Positions 8,210-17,500 of a DNA stretch of 64,000 nucleotides are shown here, one piece after another. Source of the stretch: DATLMR01 sp035634255 (lineage in GTDB: Bacteria > Acidobacteriota > Blastocatellia > UBA7656); the NCBI GenBank assembly GCA_035634255.1, contig DASQDI010000160.1, positions 1 through 64,000 on the forward strand, in the 5' to 3' direction. Position numbers and translations under genes: made by a program. The notes beneath the pieces were generated by a model. It ran no database searches. It saw only the letters and a program-made list of their open reading frames with translations, and was not told the DNA's origin. Within the stretch, counting starts at the first letter, position 1, and each line of letters starts with the position of its first letter.

Positions 8210-9691
8210 TCAATTCCTCGCTTGCAGGACCTCTATCGAAGCCAGGGCGAACTCCATCCCGGCCGACGTTTTGCCGCGCACGGGGATGTTCAGGTCCGCG
8301 TGCATCCACCAGTCGGAGTGCTCCCCCTCCGCCCTGCGGACGAAATGCCTTGAGCGGAACTCCCCGGCGGGGACGCGCACCTGCTCCTCGCCTCTCGCCT
8401 CGACGGTCACGGCCTGAAGCGTGCCCACGGTGCTGTCGAGCCTGAGGGGCGCGATGTACCTGACCGAGGGGGTGCCGCCGCCCGCCTTCTCGCCCTCGGC
8501 CCAGGTCCACCCTTCGGCGGCTATGGCCTGCGACGTGAAGGCGTACCTCTCCGGCACGCTGAGGGTCTGCTCTATCACGCCAGCGTCGTTGCCGCGGAGC
8601 CGCGCGGTCAGGCTCCGGTCGCCGAACCGGTAGCGCGTGCGCGCGACATCCGCCCCGCGGTACTTCGTGATCTCCACCATCGAAGGCTTCCTCGCCGCGT
8701 CGACCCGGTGCCATATCTCCGTGACCGTGTCGCCCGAGGTCACCTCGCTGTGGACGAGGCTGCCGCCTTCGGAAGTCGAGTAAAGCTCCCACCGCTCTCT
8801 GCCGCGCTCTTTGCCGCTCTCGTCCCTGTAGACGTACACGCCCTGAGCGATCTTCGGCCCGCGGTCCCACTTCCCCGGATGCGGCTGCTGCCTGCCGTTG
8901 AGTATGGCCACGAGGTCTTTCTCCATCGCCTCGCTCGCCGGCGTCTCCACGACCCGGCCGATCTCGCGCCCGCCGCGCTCGACTATCAGCGTGGGGACGT
9001 TGATGACGCGGCGCTGCTGGATGGTGGCCATCGGGTCGTGAAACTGGCTGTCTATGCCGATGAGATTGACGCGCAGCTTCTGATTGCCCGCCGCGTGCAG
9101 GGCCTTGAGAAGTTTGGGCACGTAGTTCTTGCTGTCCGGGCACCACGAGCCGAGCACCACCGTCAAGCTCGCGTCCGCGTCGACGGCTTTCAGGGCGCTC
9201 ACCGCTTCGGGCGCGGGCTTGTAGTCATTCATCAGGGAGCGCCAGACGGGTACGGTCTCAAGCAGCCTCTCCTCCGAGATTTCGCCCGTCAGCCCCGGAT
9301 GCGGCTTGATCAGCACCGGCCGCCCGTCGATGGCGAAGAGGTAAGTCGAGCCATCGACCTGCGCGAATTTGCCGGCCTGCTGCATCTGCGCCGAGCTGTC
9401 GGAGGCGGCCGACGCATGGTCGTTCGCCATCCGGAATGCGTCTTTCGCCATCAGGTTCACCGTGCGCGCGGAGACATCGAGGACCACCGCCCGGTCCAGC
9501 TTCGGCGAGATCAGGGCGACCCGGCGCGGAGTGTCTAGCATCAACACCTGCGCCGCGCGGTCCACTTCGTTGTCGATGTACACGTCGCGCGTCGCGTCGT
9601 TCCAGGTGAACGTCTCGAAGCCGCCCGCCCGCGCCGCGCCCGCAACCGCGCAGAGAAGGAGGGCTATAATAACGAAGGATTTTATTTTCAT
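8210..9691 (-). CDS. Exported thioredoxin-fold protein with C-terminal beta domain
   Basis: 493 residues. A signal peptide (about 1-22) is followed by an N-terminal region of unknown fold. A thioredoxin-like domain covers about 165-270, in which GSWCPDS (Cys184) occupies the CxxC position. The second Cys is Ser, so a disulfide isomerase or monothiol role fits better than a reductase role. A cis-Pro is present in INVPTLIV. The C-terminal 220 residues look like an all-beta exported domain of the LolA/DUF3108 general kind (ITKYRGADVARTRYRF, VRVPAGEFRSRHFVRR). The predicted location is the periplasm. It is divergent from the M48 protease gene. The target is unknown. Confidence 0.65.
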   Translation of the reverse strand: MKIKSFVIIALLLCAVAGAARAGGFETFTWNDATRDVYIDNEVDRAAQVLMLDTPRRVALISPKLDRAVVLDVSARTVNLMAKDAFRMANDHASAASDSSAQMQQAGKFAQVDGSTYLFAIDGRPVLIKPHPGLTGEISEERLLETVPVWRSLMNDYKPAPEAVSALKAVDADASLTVVLGSWCPDSKNYVPKLLKALHAAGNQKLRVNLIGIDSQFHDPMATIQQRRVINVPTLIVERGGREIGRVVETPASEAMEKDLVAILNGRQQPHPGKWDRGPKIAQGVYVYRDESGKERGRERWELYSTSEGGSLVHSEVTSGDTVTEIWHRVDAARKPSMVEITKYRGADVARTRYRFGDRSLTARLRGNDAGVIEQTLSVPERYAFTSQAIAAEGWTWAEGEKAGGGTPSVRYIAPLRLDSTVGTLQAVTVEARGEEQVRVPAGEFRSRHFVRRAEGEHSDWWMHADLNIPVRGKTSAGMEFALASIEVLQARN

Positions 9692-9882
9692 GACGCCTCA
9701 CTTTCGGTACTCTCATCCCCCGGAGCCGTTAAACTTTAACAAAAAAACGAGCCGGGTCGCGAGCCGATAAACACGCGAGGGGTTGAACACACCTTCGCCG
9801 AGGCTCTAAGATTCAACGGTGTGACGCCGCGTGAGCAGAACCGTGAGATTGAAAGTGCCCGGAGGCGAATGGGCCAAACTAC

Positions 9883-11313
9883 ATGCTAAAACAAAAACTC
9901 GCGGCGATCCTCGCCGCCCTTTCGTTGCTCTCTCTTCAGGTCGCTTGCGGAGGGTTGTCGAACCGCTCCGGCAGATTCGGAGGCGGGCGGGCGGAGCAGG
10001 CCCCGCACTTCAAGCCCGGCTTCAACCTCTTCAAGCCCGAGCAGGACATAGAGCTGGGCCGCCAGTCCGCGCAGAAGATCGCGCAGGAGGTCCCGATCAG
10101 CCGGGACGAGCCGACCGTCAACTACGTCCGACAGCTCGGCTCGCGGCTCGCCTCGAAAGCGCCGGGGCACAAGTTCCCGTACCAGTTCAACGTCGTCGCG
10201 TCGAAAGACGTCAACGCATTCGCCCTGCCCGGAGGGTTCATCTTCGTCAACGCGGGGGCGATCATGTCGGCGAATAATGAGGGGGAGCTCGCCGGCGTCA
10301 TCGCTCACGAAATCTCCCACGTCGCGCTCCGCCACGGGACGAGCCAGGCGACGAAGGCGTACATCGCCAAGGCGGGCCTCGACATCCTGAGGTCGATAAC
10401 GGGAGGCGACAGCCCCGAGGCGGGGCAGATCATAAACACCATCGGCGGCGCGGGGGCCAACGCCCTGTTCCTGAAGTTCGGGAGGACCGCCGAGACGCAG
10501 GCGGACCTCGAAGGCGCGCGCATCATGGCGGAGGTGGGTTATGACCCGCGCGACATGGCGAATTTTTTCAAGACGCTTCAGGAGCGCGGGGGGCAGAGGG
10601 TGCCGGAGTTCCTGAGCGATCACCCCGACCCCGGAAACCGCGTGGCGTCCATCAACGAAGTGATCTCGGCCCTCCCCGTGAGCCCGAACCCGATCCGCAC
10701 CTCTCCTGAGTTCGAAGAGGTGAAGGCGCGCCTGCTCGGGAGCGGGGGCGCGATCAGGGAGTCGGCCGAGCCCGCGCGCATCGGGTCCGTCCCGCCCGGC
10801 GGCAACAGGTCGGGCGTGAGGGTCGAGCCCCCGGCGCGCGAGTTCACGAGCTTTCAGGCGCGGGACAACTCGTTCGCCATTCAATACCCGCAGAACTGGG
10901 ATGCTCTGTCGGCGGACGAAGTCAACATGATCTTCGCCCCCAGAGGCGCGTACGGCCGGACGGAGCAGTCCCTCGTGGTCACGCACGGCATATTCATCGG
11001 GGTGGTCGAGCCCGAAGGCACTGACCTGGAGTCCGCGACCTCTGCCTTCATTCGGAAGCAGGTGGAAGGTAACCCCGATTTTCGCGTGGTCCGCGACCCG
11101 CAGGGGATCGACTTCGGAGCGCGGAGGGGTTACGCCACGGTAATGGCCGGCCCTTCGACGGTAACGGGAGTCATGGAGATAGACGTGATCTACACGATTG
11201 CGACGAGCGACGGCCGCCTCTTCTATCTCATCACCATGGCCCCCGAAGACGAGATGCAGCAGTACCGCTCCACGTTCGAGGCTATCATCAAGAGCCTTCA
11301 ACTGGCGGGATAG
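9883..11313 (+). CDS. M48 family metalloprotease, exported/lipoprotein-like
   Basis: 476 residues. The N-terminus is a signal sequence with a Cys at residue 22 (LQVACGG), a lipobox-like but imperfect lipoprotein motif. The M48 domain covers about 45-270, with the zinc motif HEISH at 142-146 and the downstream Glu-containing ETQADLEGARIM segment. It resembles periplasmic BepA/LoiP-type proteases involved in outer-membrane protein quality control. The C-terminal 150 residues (from about 320) form a second domain with a PsbP/Mog1-like look (NSFAIQYPQNW). The predicted location is the periplasm. The start is chosen at ATG 9883; the nearest GGAGG is about 18 bases upstream, so the start is not certain. 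A repeat element lies just after the stop. Confidence 0.88.
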   Translation: MLKQKLAAILAALSLLSLQVACGGLSNRSGRFGGGRAEQAPHFKPGFNLFKPEQDIELGRQSAQKIAQEVPISRDEPTVNYVRQLGSRLASKAPGHKFPYQFNVVASKDVNAFALPGGFIFVNAGAIMSANNEGELAGVIAHEISHVALRHGTSQATKAYIAKAGLDILRSITGGDSPEAGQIINTIGGAGANALFLKFGRTAETQADLEGARIMAEVGYDPRDMANFFKTLQERGGQRVPEFLSDHPDPGNRVASINEVISALPVSPNPIRTSPEFEEVKARLLGSGGAIRESAEPARIGSVPPGGNRSGVRVEPPAREFTSFQARDNSFAIQYPQNWDALSADEVNMIFAPRGAYGRTEQSLVVTHGIFIGVVEPEGTDLESATSAFIRKQVEGNPDFRVVRDPQGIDFGARRGYATVMAGPSTVTGVMEIDVIYTIATSDGRLFYLITMAPEDEMQQYRSTFEAIIKSLQLAG

Positions 11314-11319
11314 GGGCCA

Positions 11320-11417
11320 GGGGCCGGGAGTCAGGATTCAGTGGTCAGGGGCCGGGGATGATAAGAGACTCTCTTTATTGAATCCCTCTCCCACCCTGAA
11401 TCCTGGCCACTGGGTCA
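11320..11417. repeat. Intergenic inverted-repeat element, copy 1
   Basis: This short element lies between two converging genes and just reaches the end of the ABC gene. It is built from cagg/tcag-rich words in inverted orientation: CAGGATTCAG at 11332-11341 faces CTGAATCCTG at 11396-11405. Its centre (11368-11390) matches the centre of the element at 42848-43000 in 20 of 23 positions. It may be a REP/MITE-like element or act as a bidirectional terminator. Confidence 0.6.
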
Positions 11418-12134
11418 CCCCGTCAGTCTGAAGAAGACATCTTCGAAGTCGGCGCTGGCGAGCCCCGTGGTTTCGCGCAACTCCGAGGGCGTGCCTTCGG
11501 CGACGAGCGAGCCTGCGCGCATCACTCCCACCCGGTCGCTCACGCGCTCGACGAAGCTCATCACGTGCGACGAGACGATCACGCCGCGCCCGGCCTCGCG
11601 CTCCGCTTCTATCCTGATCCTCAGCTTGCGCATCATCTCCACGTCGAGCCCGTTGAGCGGCTCGTCGAGGACCAGCACCTCGGGCTCTCCGAGCATGGCC
11701 GCAGCCAGCCCCAGCTTCTTCCGCATGCCGAGCGAGTAGCCCCCGACCAGCTTTTGATAGACCAGCTTCAGCTCGAAAAAATCTATCTCCTCCGGTATAC
11801 GCGACGGGTCCGCCTCCTTGAGCCCCGCCACGAGGTGAAGGTACTCGACCCCCGTGAGCTGTTCGTACAGGGTCAGTTCTTCGGGGAGGTACCCGAGGTG
11901 CCGCTTGGCCTCCGGGCTCCCATGCGCGAGGGCTTCGCCGCAGATGAACCGCTTGCCGGAGTCGGGCTCGGTTATCCCGATGATCATGCGGATGAGGGTC
12001 GATTTGCCCGCGCCGTTGGCCCCGACCAGCGCGTAGACCTCTCCGGCCTTTACCGCGAGGCTCACGTTATTGACCGCCGTCAGGTCTCCGTACTTTTTCG
12101 TGAGTCCTTCGATCACTACGAGGCTGTCAGTCAA
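11415..12134 (-). CDS. ABC transporter ATP-binding protein
   Basis: 239 residues, a standard ABC ATPase of the CcmA/ABC-2 type. Walker A is GANGAGKST, the signature region is YSLGMRKKLGLA in place of LSGGQ (usual in this subgroup), Walker B is VLVLDEPLNGLD, and the H-loop is VIVSSHV. The start overlaps the stop of the upstream permease gene by four bases on the minus strand, so the pair is an operon and forms one exporter. The substrate cannot be told from sequence. Confidence 0.92.
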   Translation of the reverse strand: MTDSLVVIEGLTKKYGDLTAVNNVSLAVKAGEVYALVGANGAGKSTLIRMIIGITEPDSGKRFICGEALAHGSPEAKRHLGYLPEELTLYEQLTGVEYLHLVAGLKEADPSRIPEEIDFFELKLVYQKLVGGYSLGMRKKLGLAAAMLGEPEVLVLDEPLNGLDVEMMRKLRIRIEAEREAGRGVIVSSHVMSFVERVSDRVGVMRAGSLVAEGTPSELRETTGLASADFEDVFFRLTG

Positions 12135-13585
12135 TCTCCCTCCGTAATCAGGTAGTATTTAGCCATTTCGCGCCCGCGCTCGGTCAGCGAATGCATGGAC
12201 TGGAAGTAGATGATGAACCCGAACGGCCACAGCAGGGCTCCGAATGCGCCGGCCGCCAGGCTCATCAAAGTCATGATCATGATCGCGAGCGCGGGCCGGT
12301 CGGGCATCTCGAACGACAGGGCGCCTATTATCGAGCTGGACATCCACCAGAGCCACGCGCACTCGGCCAGCAGCGCGAGCGCGTAGTTGGGCGCGACCTC
12401 CCCCGTCGAGAGCGCGACCAGCCACACCGACACGGGCGCGGGGAGGCTCACGAGCCGGGCGTACCATAACTTCGCCTCCCACAGGTCGAGCCCTTTGACA
12501 CCCAGAGCCCGCTCCATCCAGAAATGCGGCAGCTCGTAGGCGAGCAGCACCGGCACCAGAGCGCCGAGCGTCGCGACCACGCACACGCACGCGAGCTTGG
12601 CCGTCATGGCCCACGGCTGCCACGTCTGATCGAACCACCCCCTGATCTCGTAAGGCGGCGGGAGAGTGTTCGCGGTGAGGAGCATGAAGAGCCCGGCGTG
12701 CAGCACGAGGGCGATCACCAGGACGACGTAGACGGCCGAAGAGAAAGCCCTCAGCGTGAGCTGCAGGTCGCGCAGGAGCTGGGCCGCGACCGACGGGCCG
12801 AACCTGCGTTTGAAGGCCGAGAGCCTGAAGAGGTTCCAGCGGCCCGAAGACTGCAACCGCTTGGCGTATTCCATGTCGGACGGTCGCCACCTGTCGTGCG
12901 CCCGCCGGATCATCAGGTAGAGCGCGAGCGACCACGCGGCGCCCGCCGAGGGCCAGAGCCACGCGGGCCGGAGCCACGCCCCCTCGGTCAGGGAGATCAC
13001 CAGCAACAGCCCCGAAAGGGCCGAGCTTACTAGCAGGACCGCGAGCGCCAGCGCCGCCGCCCGCGCGTCTTTCCTGTGGCCCCAGTGAATCCAGTTGAGC
13101 GCCGCGAACACTTCGCTGAGCGCCAGCACGACGACGAACGAGATCAGGGCGGGAAGTATCACCGGCTCGACCGCGACCTCCCTGCCTATGATCGAGCGGA
13201 AGGCCACGACCAGCAGGCCCGTGGCGAGGGCCCTAGTCATGCGGTTCAGTATCGCCGAGTGCAGGAGCGTGCTCGCGCTGATCGGCAGCGCGTCGAAGTA
13301 AGACTCCGGCCGCCTGATGTGATAAATCTCGATGGTGGAGCGCGACAGGGCGAGGGCCATCAGGCACCCCGCGAACAGGGAGGCAAGGGCCACGCCCGAA
13401 GCGTGCGAGAGGCGCACCGCGGCGAGGTTCTCCGTCAGGCGCGTGGCCGTGGCGTACGTGCCGGCGATGACGAGCGGGCCGAGCACCATCCATGCGTAGA
13501 TGTGCCGCCGGGCCCATCGCAATCGGATGAGCATGGAGGCTTTGGTTAGTAGTAAAAATTTGTTCACGCCGGAGGATTCGAGCAC
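12131..13585 (-). CDS. ABC-2 type exporter membrane subunit
   Basis: 484 residues with about ten to twelve hydrophobic segments, for example near residues 30-50, 70-95, 140-165, 180-205, 210-235, 300-330, 340-370, 405-430 and 440-465. There is no ATPase domain. It precedes and overlaps its ATP-binding partner, which supports a role as the permease of a two-gene exporter in the cytoplasmic membrane. The start at 13585 gives 10 polar residues before KFLLL; a start a few codons later (GTG, VNKFLL) is possible. The substrate is unknown. Confidence 0.8.
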   Translation of the reverse strand: MLESSGVNKFLLLTKASMLIRLRWARRHIYAWMVLGPLVIAGTYATATRLTENLAAVRLSHASGVALASLFAGCLMALALSRSTIEIYHIRRPESYFDALPISASTLLHSAILNRMTRALATGLLVVAFRSIIGREVAVEPVILPALISFVVVLALSEVFAALNWIHWGHRKDARAAALALAVLLVSSALSGLLLVISLTEGAWLRPAWLWPSAGAAWSLALYLMIRRAHDRWRPSDMEYAKRLQSSGRWNLFRLSAFKRRFGPSVAAQLLRDLQLTLRAFSSAVYVVLVIALVLHAGLFMLLTANTLPPPYEIRGWFDQTWQPWAMTAKLACVCVVATLGALVPVLLAYELPHFWMERALGVKGLDLWEAKLWYARLVSLPAPVSVWLVALSTGEVAPNYALALLAECAWLWWMSSSIIGALSFEMPDRPALAIMIMTLMSLAAGAFGALLWPFGFIIYFQSMHSLTERGREMAKYYLITEGD

Positions 13586-13657
13586 GCGGTCTGGGCCGGG
13601 AAAGTTATCGCGATCCGGGCCGGTTGGAAATTGCGTTAAAGGTCGAAACTCGAATCG

Positions 13658-14176
13658 TCACTTGACGCTCAGCAATTCGATTTCGAATACGAGGGTCGAG
13701 TTGGCCGGAATCTTGGACCGCGGCATGGCCCCATAGCCGAGGTTGGGCGGCACGATGAGCTTGCGCTTGCCCCCGACCTTCATGGTCTTCACCCCTTCTT
13801 CCCACCCTTTTATGACGGTGCCCCGCCCGAGGCTGAACGTGAACGGCTGGCCCTTGTCGAGCGAGCTGTCGAACTTGGAGCCGTTGAGTAAAGTGCCGAC
13901 GTAATGGACCGTGGCCGCCTGCCCGGCCTGCGGGCTCGGGCCGGTCCCCTCCACGAGATCGACGTACCGCAGGCCCGATGGGGTGGTGACCTCCGCGCCC
14001 CCGCCTGCCCCTTCGCCACCTCCGTCGAGGGTGGCGAGCCATATGGCTCCGGCGGCGACTACCGCTGCGATTGTGCCGATTATGATGAGCTTGTTTTTAT
14101 TGCCGGGTTTCGGCTTCGAATACGTGGACCTCCCGGCCACCCTCACCTTCGATTTTCTACGCCTGCTTTCGGGCAC
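13658..14176 (-). CDS. Membrane-anchored FKBP-type peptidyl-prolyl cis-trans isomerase
   Basis: 172 residues. A basic N-terminus is followed by one transmembrane helix (about 28-48), a Gly-rich linker and a complete FKBP domain (about 65-172). Family features are VHYVGTLLNGSKFDSS, the GWEEGVKTMKVGGKR segment with its substrate-pocket Trp, and a C-terminal STLVFEIELL strand. It catalyses prolyl isomerisation, here tethered to the membrane and probably facing the periplasm. It is a single gene between the ABC pair and the terC-like gene. Confidence 0.93.
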   Translation of the reverse strand: MPESRRRKSKVRVAGRSTYSKPKPGNKNKLIIIGTIAAVVAAGAIWLATLDGGGEGAGGGAEVTTPSGLRYVDLVEGTGPSPQAGQAATVHYVGTLLNGSKFDSSLDKGQPFTFSLGRGTVIKGWEEGVKTMKVGGKRKLIVPPNLGYGAMPRSKIPANSTLVFEIELLSVK

Positions 14177-14272
14177 TTTTTACCCCCTGTTCGTTATAGA
14201 GATGTTGACGAAAGATTTTATAACCAATTTGCTCGCGAGGTTCAAACGGGGAGCGCGACTGACGAGGCGGTC

Positions 14273-14304
14273 GCATGGGGCCGCCCGCGAAGGCCGCCCC
14301 ATGC
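14273..14304 (-). terminator. Hairpin downstream of the terC-like gene
   Basis: A 9-bp perfect stem (GCATGGGGC / GCCCCATGC) lies just beyond the stop at 14323. The 14-base loop has some inner pairing. No T tract follows on the minus strand. Confidence 0.45.
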
Positions 14305-14322
14305 ATCGATCCTGGAATCGCT

Positions 14323-15069
14323 TTAAGAGGCGTTCTCCCCGTACGGGCCGCGAAGCTCGACGGGTTTGGACTTGGACCTCAGCTTCAGGTTCAGCATCTC
14401 GACTATGACGGAGAAGGCCATCGCGAAATAGATGTAGCCTTTCGGGATGTGCTGGTCGAGCCCCTCGGCCACCAGCATCACCCCGATCAGGAGCAGGAAT
14501 GACAGGGCGAGCATCTTGACCGTGGGGTGCCGGTGCACGAAATCGCTTATCGTGCCCGCCGACAGGATCATCACGCCCACGGCCACTACGACCGCGATGA
14601 CCATGATCGACAGGTGTTCGACCATGCCGATCGCCGTGATCACGGAGTCGAGCGAGAAGACTATGTCCAGCAGCAGTATTTGAATGATGACGCTCATGAA
14701 GGTCGCGCCGGCGCGGGCCCCCCCGTGCTCCTCTTCGCCTTCGAGCTTGTCGTGAATCTCGTGCGTGCTCTTGGCCAGAAGGAAGAGGCCCCCGCAGATG
14801 AGGATCAGGTCGCGGCCCGAGATGCCCTTGCCGAAGACCTCGAACAGGTCGGCCGTCAGGCGCATTATGAAGCTTATCGAAAACAGCAGGAGGATGCGCG
14901 TGAGCATCGCGAGCCCGAGCCCCACGGTCCGCGCCTTCTTCTGTTGATCGAGCGGCAGCTTGCCCGCGAGGATCGAGATGAAGATTATGTTGTCGATCCC
15001 GAGAACGATCTCCAACACCGTCAGTGTCAGCAGAGCTATCCACGCTTGAGGGTCAGCGAACCAGTCCAC
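14323..15069 (-). CDS. TerC family integral membrane protein
   Basis: 248 residues with about seven hydrophobic helices. The family signature is at the N-terminus (LEIVLGIDNIIFISI), and a second acidic motif lies in DIVFSLDSVITAIG. These conserved Asp residues in the membrane are thought to take part in metal handling (manganese export or metallation of exported proteins). It belongs to the YkoY/Alx-like short TerC group. It is monocistronic, with a hairpin downstream. The ion specificity cannot be told from sequence. Confidence 0.9.
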   Translation of the reverse strand: MDWFADPQAWIALLTLTVLEIVLGIDNIIFISILAGKLPLDQQKKARTVGLGLAMLTRILLLFSISFIMRLTADLFEVFGKGISGRDLILICGGLFLLAKSTHEIHDKLEGEEEHGGARAGATFMSVIIQILLLDIVFSLDSVITAIGMVEHLSIMVIAVVVAVGVMILSAGTISDFVHRHPTVKMLALSFLLLIGVMLVAEGLDQHIPKGYIYFAMAFSVIVEMLNLKLRSKSKPVELRGPYGENAS

Positions 15070-15160
15070 TAGTTTTCTCCATTAGGTAAGATTGAATTCC
15101 ACTGAGTGATTATACACGCCGCCGCCGAAGTCGAAAGTTCCTGACGGGCTCCCGCCCGGG

Positions 15161-15886
15161 TCAGGGCCGCGTCAGGAGTTTCGCCGCTCGCGAGTCTGCG
15201 AGCCAGAGCAGGCGGCCCTCGGACGGGCGGATTAGCTGGCTCGGGTAGGTCTCCGGGTCATGCGGCCCTTCGAGCACGCTTTTGAGCGCGGGCGCTTTCT
15301 CTTCGCCCGCGACGAGGAACGTCACGTTGCGCGCGTTGTTGATGGTCGCGGGGGTGAGCGTCAGGCGGTCCGCGTTCAGCTTCTCTACGTGATTCGCGAC
15401 CGCGACCCGCCGGCCCGCGCGCAGGGCCGCGGTCTTCGGAAAGAGGGACGCCGTGTGCGCGTCGGCCCCCATCCCGAGCAGCACGAGGTCGAACCGCGGG
15501 AGCTCCGAGCCGGGCTCCGGGTTAAGGTTGAAAAACTCTCTGAGTTGGGCGGAATACTCCTCGGCCGCGAGCTCCGGGTCTTCGGCCTCGCCCGCCATCC
15601 TGAAGACGTTCCCATCCGGCACCGGCACCCTGTCGAGCAGGCTCTCCCTCGCCATCCGGTAATTGCTTTCGGGGTGATCGGGCGGGACCATCCGCTCGTC
15701 CCCCCAGAAAAAATAGACGGAGCGCCAGGGCACCTCACGCGCGTGAGGCTCGCGCGAGAGAAGCTCGAACATCGCGCGCGGGGTCGAGCCGCCGGAGAGC
15801 GCGACCGTGAATTGCCTTTCCCTCGCGGCGCGCTCCCCGGCCAGCTCGGAGAAGTGGCGGGCAGCCTCGCGAGCGAGCTCGCCCAC
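15161..15886 (-). CDS. pgl: 6-phosphogluconolactonase (DevB/Pgl type)
   Basis: 241 residues from GTG 15886. It hydrolyses 6-phosphogluconolactone in the oxidative pentose phosphate pathway. Family motifs are FTVALSGGSTPRAMFELL, WGDERMVPPDHPESNYRMA, and LLGMGADAHTASLFP. In-frame codons upstream of GTG 15886 (EVRVYPDV) look like the usual family N-terminus, but no ATG lies in that frame before the gnd stop at 15921. Translation may therefore begin at a non-standard codon (CTG at 15919) coupled to gnd termination. It follows gnd as an operon. The lactonase identity is firm; only the start is in doubt. Confidence 0.92.
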   Translation of the reverse strand: MGELAREAARHFSELAGERAARERQFTVALSGGSTPRAMFELLSREPHAREVPWRSVYFFWGDERMVPPDHPESNYRMARESLLDRVPVPDGNVFRMAGEAEDPELAAEEYSAQLREFFNLNPEPGSELPRFDLVLLGMGADAHTASLFPKTAALRAGRRVAVANHVEKLNADRLTLTPATINNARNVTFLVAGEEKAPALKSVLEGPHDPETYPSQLIRPSEGRLLWLADSRAAKLLTRP

Positions 15887-15920
15887 GTCGGGGTAGACTC
15901 TGACCTCCGGTCCTCTCAGA

Positions 15921-17357
15921 TCATTTTTCGGACGCGAGCCAGTCCGTGTGGACGTGGCCGCGCTCGGGGTGATCGACGCGCTCGTAGGTGTGCGCCCCGA
16001 AGTAGTCGCGCTGCGCCTGGGTCAGGTTCTGCGGCAGGTTCGCCGTGCGGTACGTGTCGAAGTAAGAGAGGCTCCCGCTCATCGCGGGCACGGGGATGCC
16101 GAGGCCCTGCGCGGTGCCGACGGCCTTCCTCCACCTCGCCTGCGACGCCGCTATCCACGCGCTGAAGTCGTCGTCGAGCAGAAGGTTCGGCAGGTCCGGC
16201 CGGCGTTTGTAAGCGGTCATGATCGAATCGAGGAACCGCGCGCGGATGATGCAGCCGCCCTTCCAGATGCGGGCCAGCTCGCTCATCTGCACGCCCCAAC
16301 CGTACGTTTCCGAGCCCTTCTGTATCAGGTCGAACCCCTGCGCGTAAGAGCATATCTTCGACGCGTAGAGCGCGTCGTGGACCGCCGCTATCAACTCGCC
16401 CCTGTCCCCCTCGTACCGCGCGCCCTCCGGGCCTCTGAGCACGCGGCTCGCGGCGACCCGCTCCTCCTTGATGCTCGAAAGCACCCGCGCGTTTATGGCC
16501 GCCTCAATCGTCGGGATGGCGACGCCGAGGTCGAGCGCCTCCTGCGCCGTCCACTTGCCCGTCCCCTTCTGCTCGGCCTTGTCGAGTATCAGGTCGACCA
16601 GGGCCCTGCCCGTCTCCGCGTCCCGCACGCCGAATATATCGGCGGTGATCTCTATCAGGAAGGATTCGAGCGGGCCGCGGTTCCACTCGGAGAAGGTGCG
16701 GGCGAGCTGCCCGGGGTCGAGCCCGAGGGCCGTGCGCAGGATGTCGTAGGCTTCGGCGATGAGCTGCATGTCCCCGTACTCGATGCCGTTGTGGACCATC
16801 TTGACGAAGTGGCCCGCCCCGTCCGGCCCGACGTAGGTGACGCAGGGGCCGGAGTCCGTCTTCGCGGCTATGGCTTCGAACACCGGCAGGATGTGGTCGT
16901 ACGCCTCGCGCCGGCCTCCGGGCATGAGGGACGGGCCGAAGCGCGCGCCCTCTTCCCCGCCTGACACGCCCGAGCCGACGAAGTGCAGGCCGGAGCCTTT
17001 GAGTAGGGCCTCGCGCCTCTGCGTGTCTTTGAAGTAGGAGTTGCCGCCGTCGATCAGTATGTCCCCCGGCTCCATCAGGGGCCTGAGCTTCTCGATGGTC
17101 ATGTCGACGGGCGCGCCTGCTTTGATCATCATCATCATGCGGCGGGGCCGCTCGATTGCGCGGACGAACTCTTCGAGCGTCGCGGCGGGGACGAACTTCC
17201 TGCCCGCGTTCTCCGACACGAAACCTTCGGTCGTGTGAGTCTCGCGGTTCCAGACGGCCACAGTGAACCCGTGCTCTTCGATGTTCAAGGCGAGGTTGCG
17301 GCCCATCACGGCCAGCCCGATTATGCCGAAATGCGCCTCTGCTTTTTCGCTGGTCAT
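15921..17357 (-). CDS. gnd: 6-phosphogluconate dehydrogenase, decarboxylating
   Basis: 478 residues from ATG 17357, which has AAAGGA seven bases upstream; the frame is open to 17411, but that extension is not family-like. It oxidises and decarboxylates 6-phosphogluconate to ribulose 5-phosphate with NAD(P)+. The Rossmann motif is GLAVMGRNLALNI. Further motifs are GVSGGEEGARFGPSLMPGG, the catalytic region GHFVKMVHNGIEYGDMQ, and the C-terminal end GHVHTDW. Its length is usual for the long (about 470 aa) bacterial type. pgl follows, nearly touching. The divergent malQ shares the upstream spacer. Confidence 0.96.
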   Translation of the reverse strand: MTSEKAEAHFGIIGLAVMGRNLALNIEEHGFTVAVWNRETHTTEGFVSENAGRKFVPAATLEEFVRAIERPRRMMMMIKAGAPVDMTIEKLRPLMEPGDILIDGGNSYFKDTQRREALLKGSGLHFVGSGVSGGEEGARFGPSLMPGGRREAYDHILPVFEAIAAKTDSGPCVTYVGPDGAGHFVKMVHNGIEYGDMQLIAEAYDILRTALGLDPGQLARTFSEWNRGPLESFLIEITADIFGVRDAETGRALVDLILDKAEQKGTGKWTAQEALDLGVAIPTIEAAINARVLSSIKEERVAASRVLRGPEGARYEGDRGELIAAVHDALYASKICSYAQGFDLIQKGSETYGWGVQMSELARIWKGGCIIRARFLDSIMTAYKRRPDLPNLLLDDDFSAWIAASQARWRKAVGTAQGLGIPVPAMSGSLSYFDTYRTANLPQNLTQAQRDYFGAHTYERVDHPERGHVHTDWLASEK

Positions 17358-17500
17358 TGTTGATCCTTTCTTTCCACCTCGCATTGTAGACGAATGCGAA
17401 AAGGCATCCAAGCCGGGCGCGCCAAATACCGTGGTGCAAAACCGCGCGCTCAGTTGCTAGAATCAGACTTGCGACTCTGCTTCTTCCGAGAAAGGTGTTC

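Noticed and set aside
8169..9146. N-terminal extension of the 71-residue gene at 7953-8168
   Set aside because: The extension is the frame-shifted shadow of the thioredoxin-like gene; only the part after ATG 8168 lies outside it and has a ribosome site.
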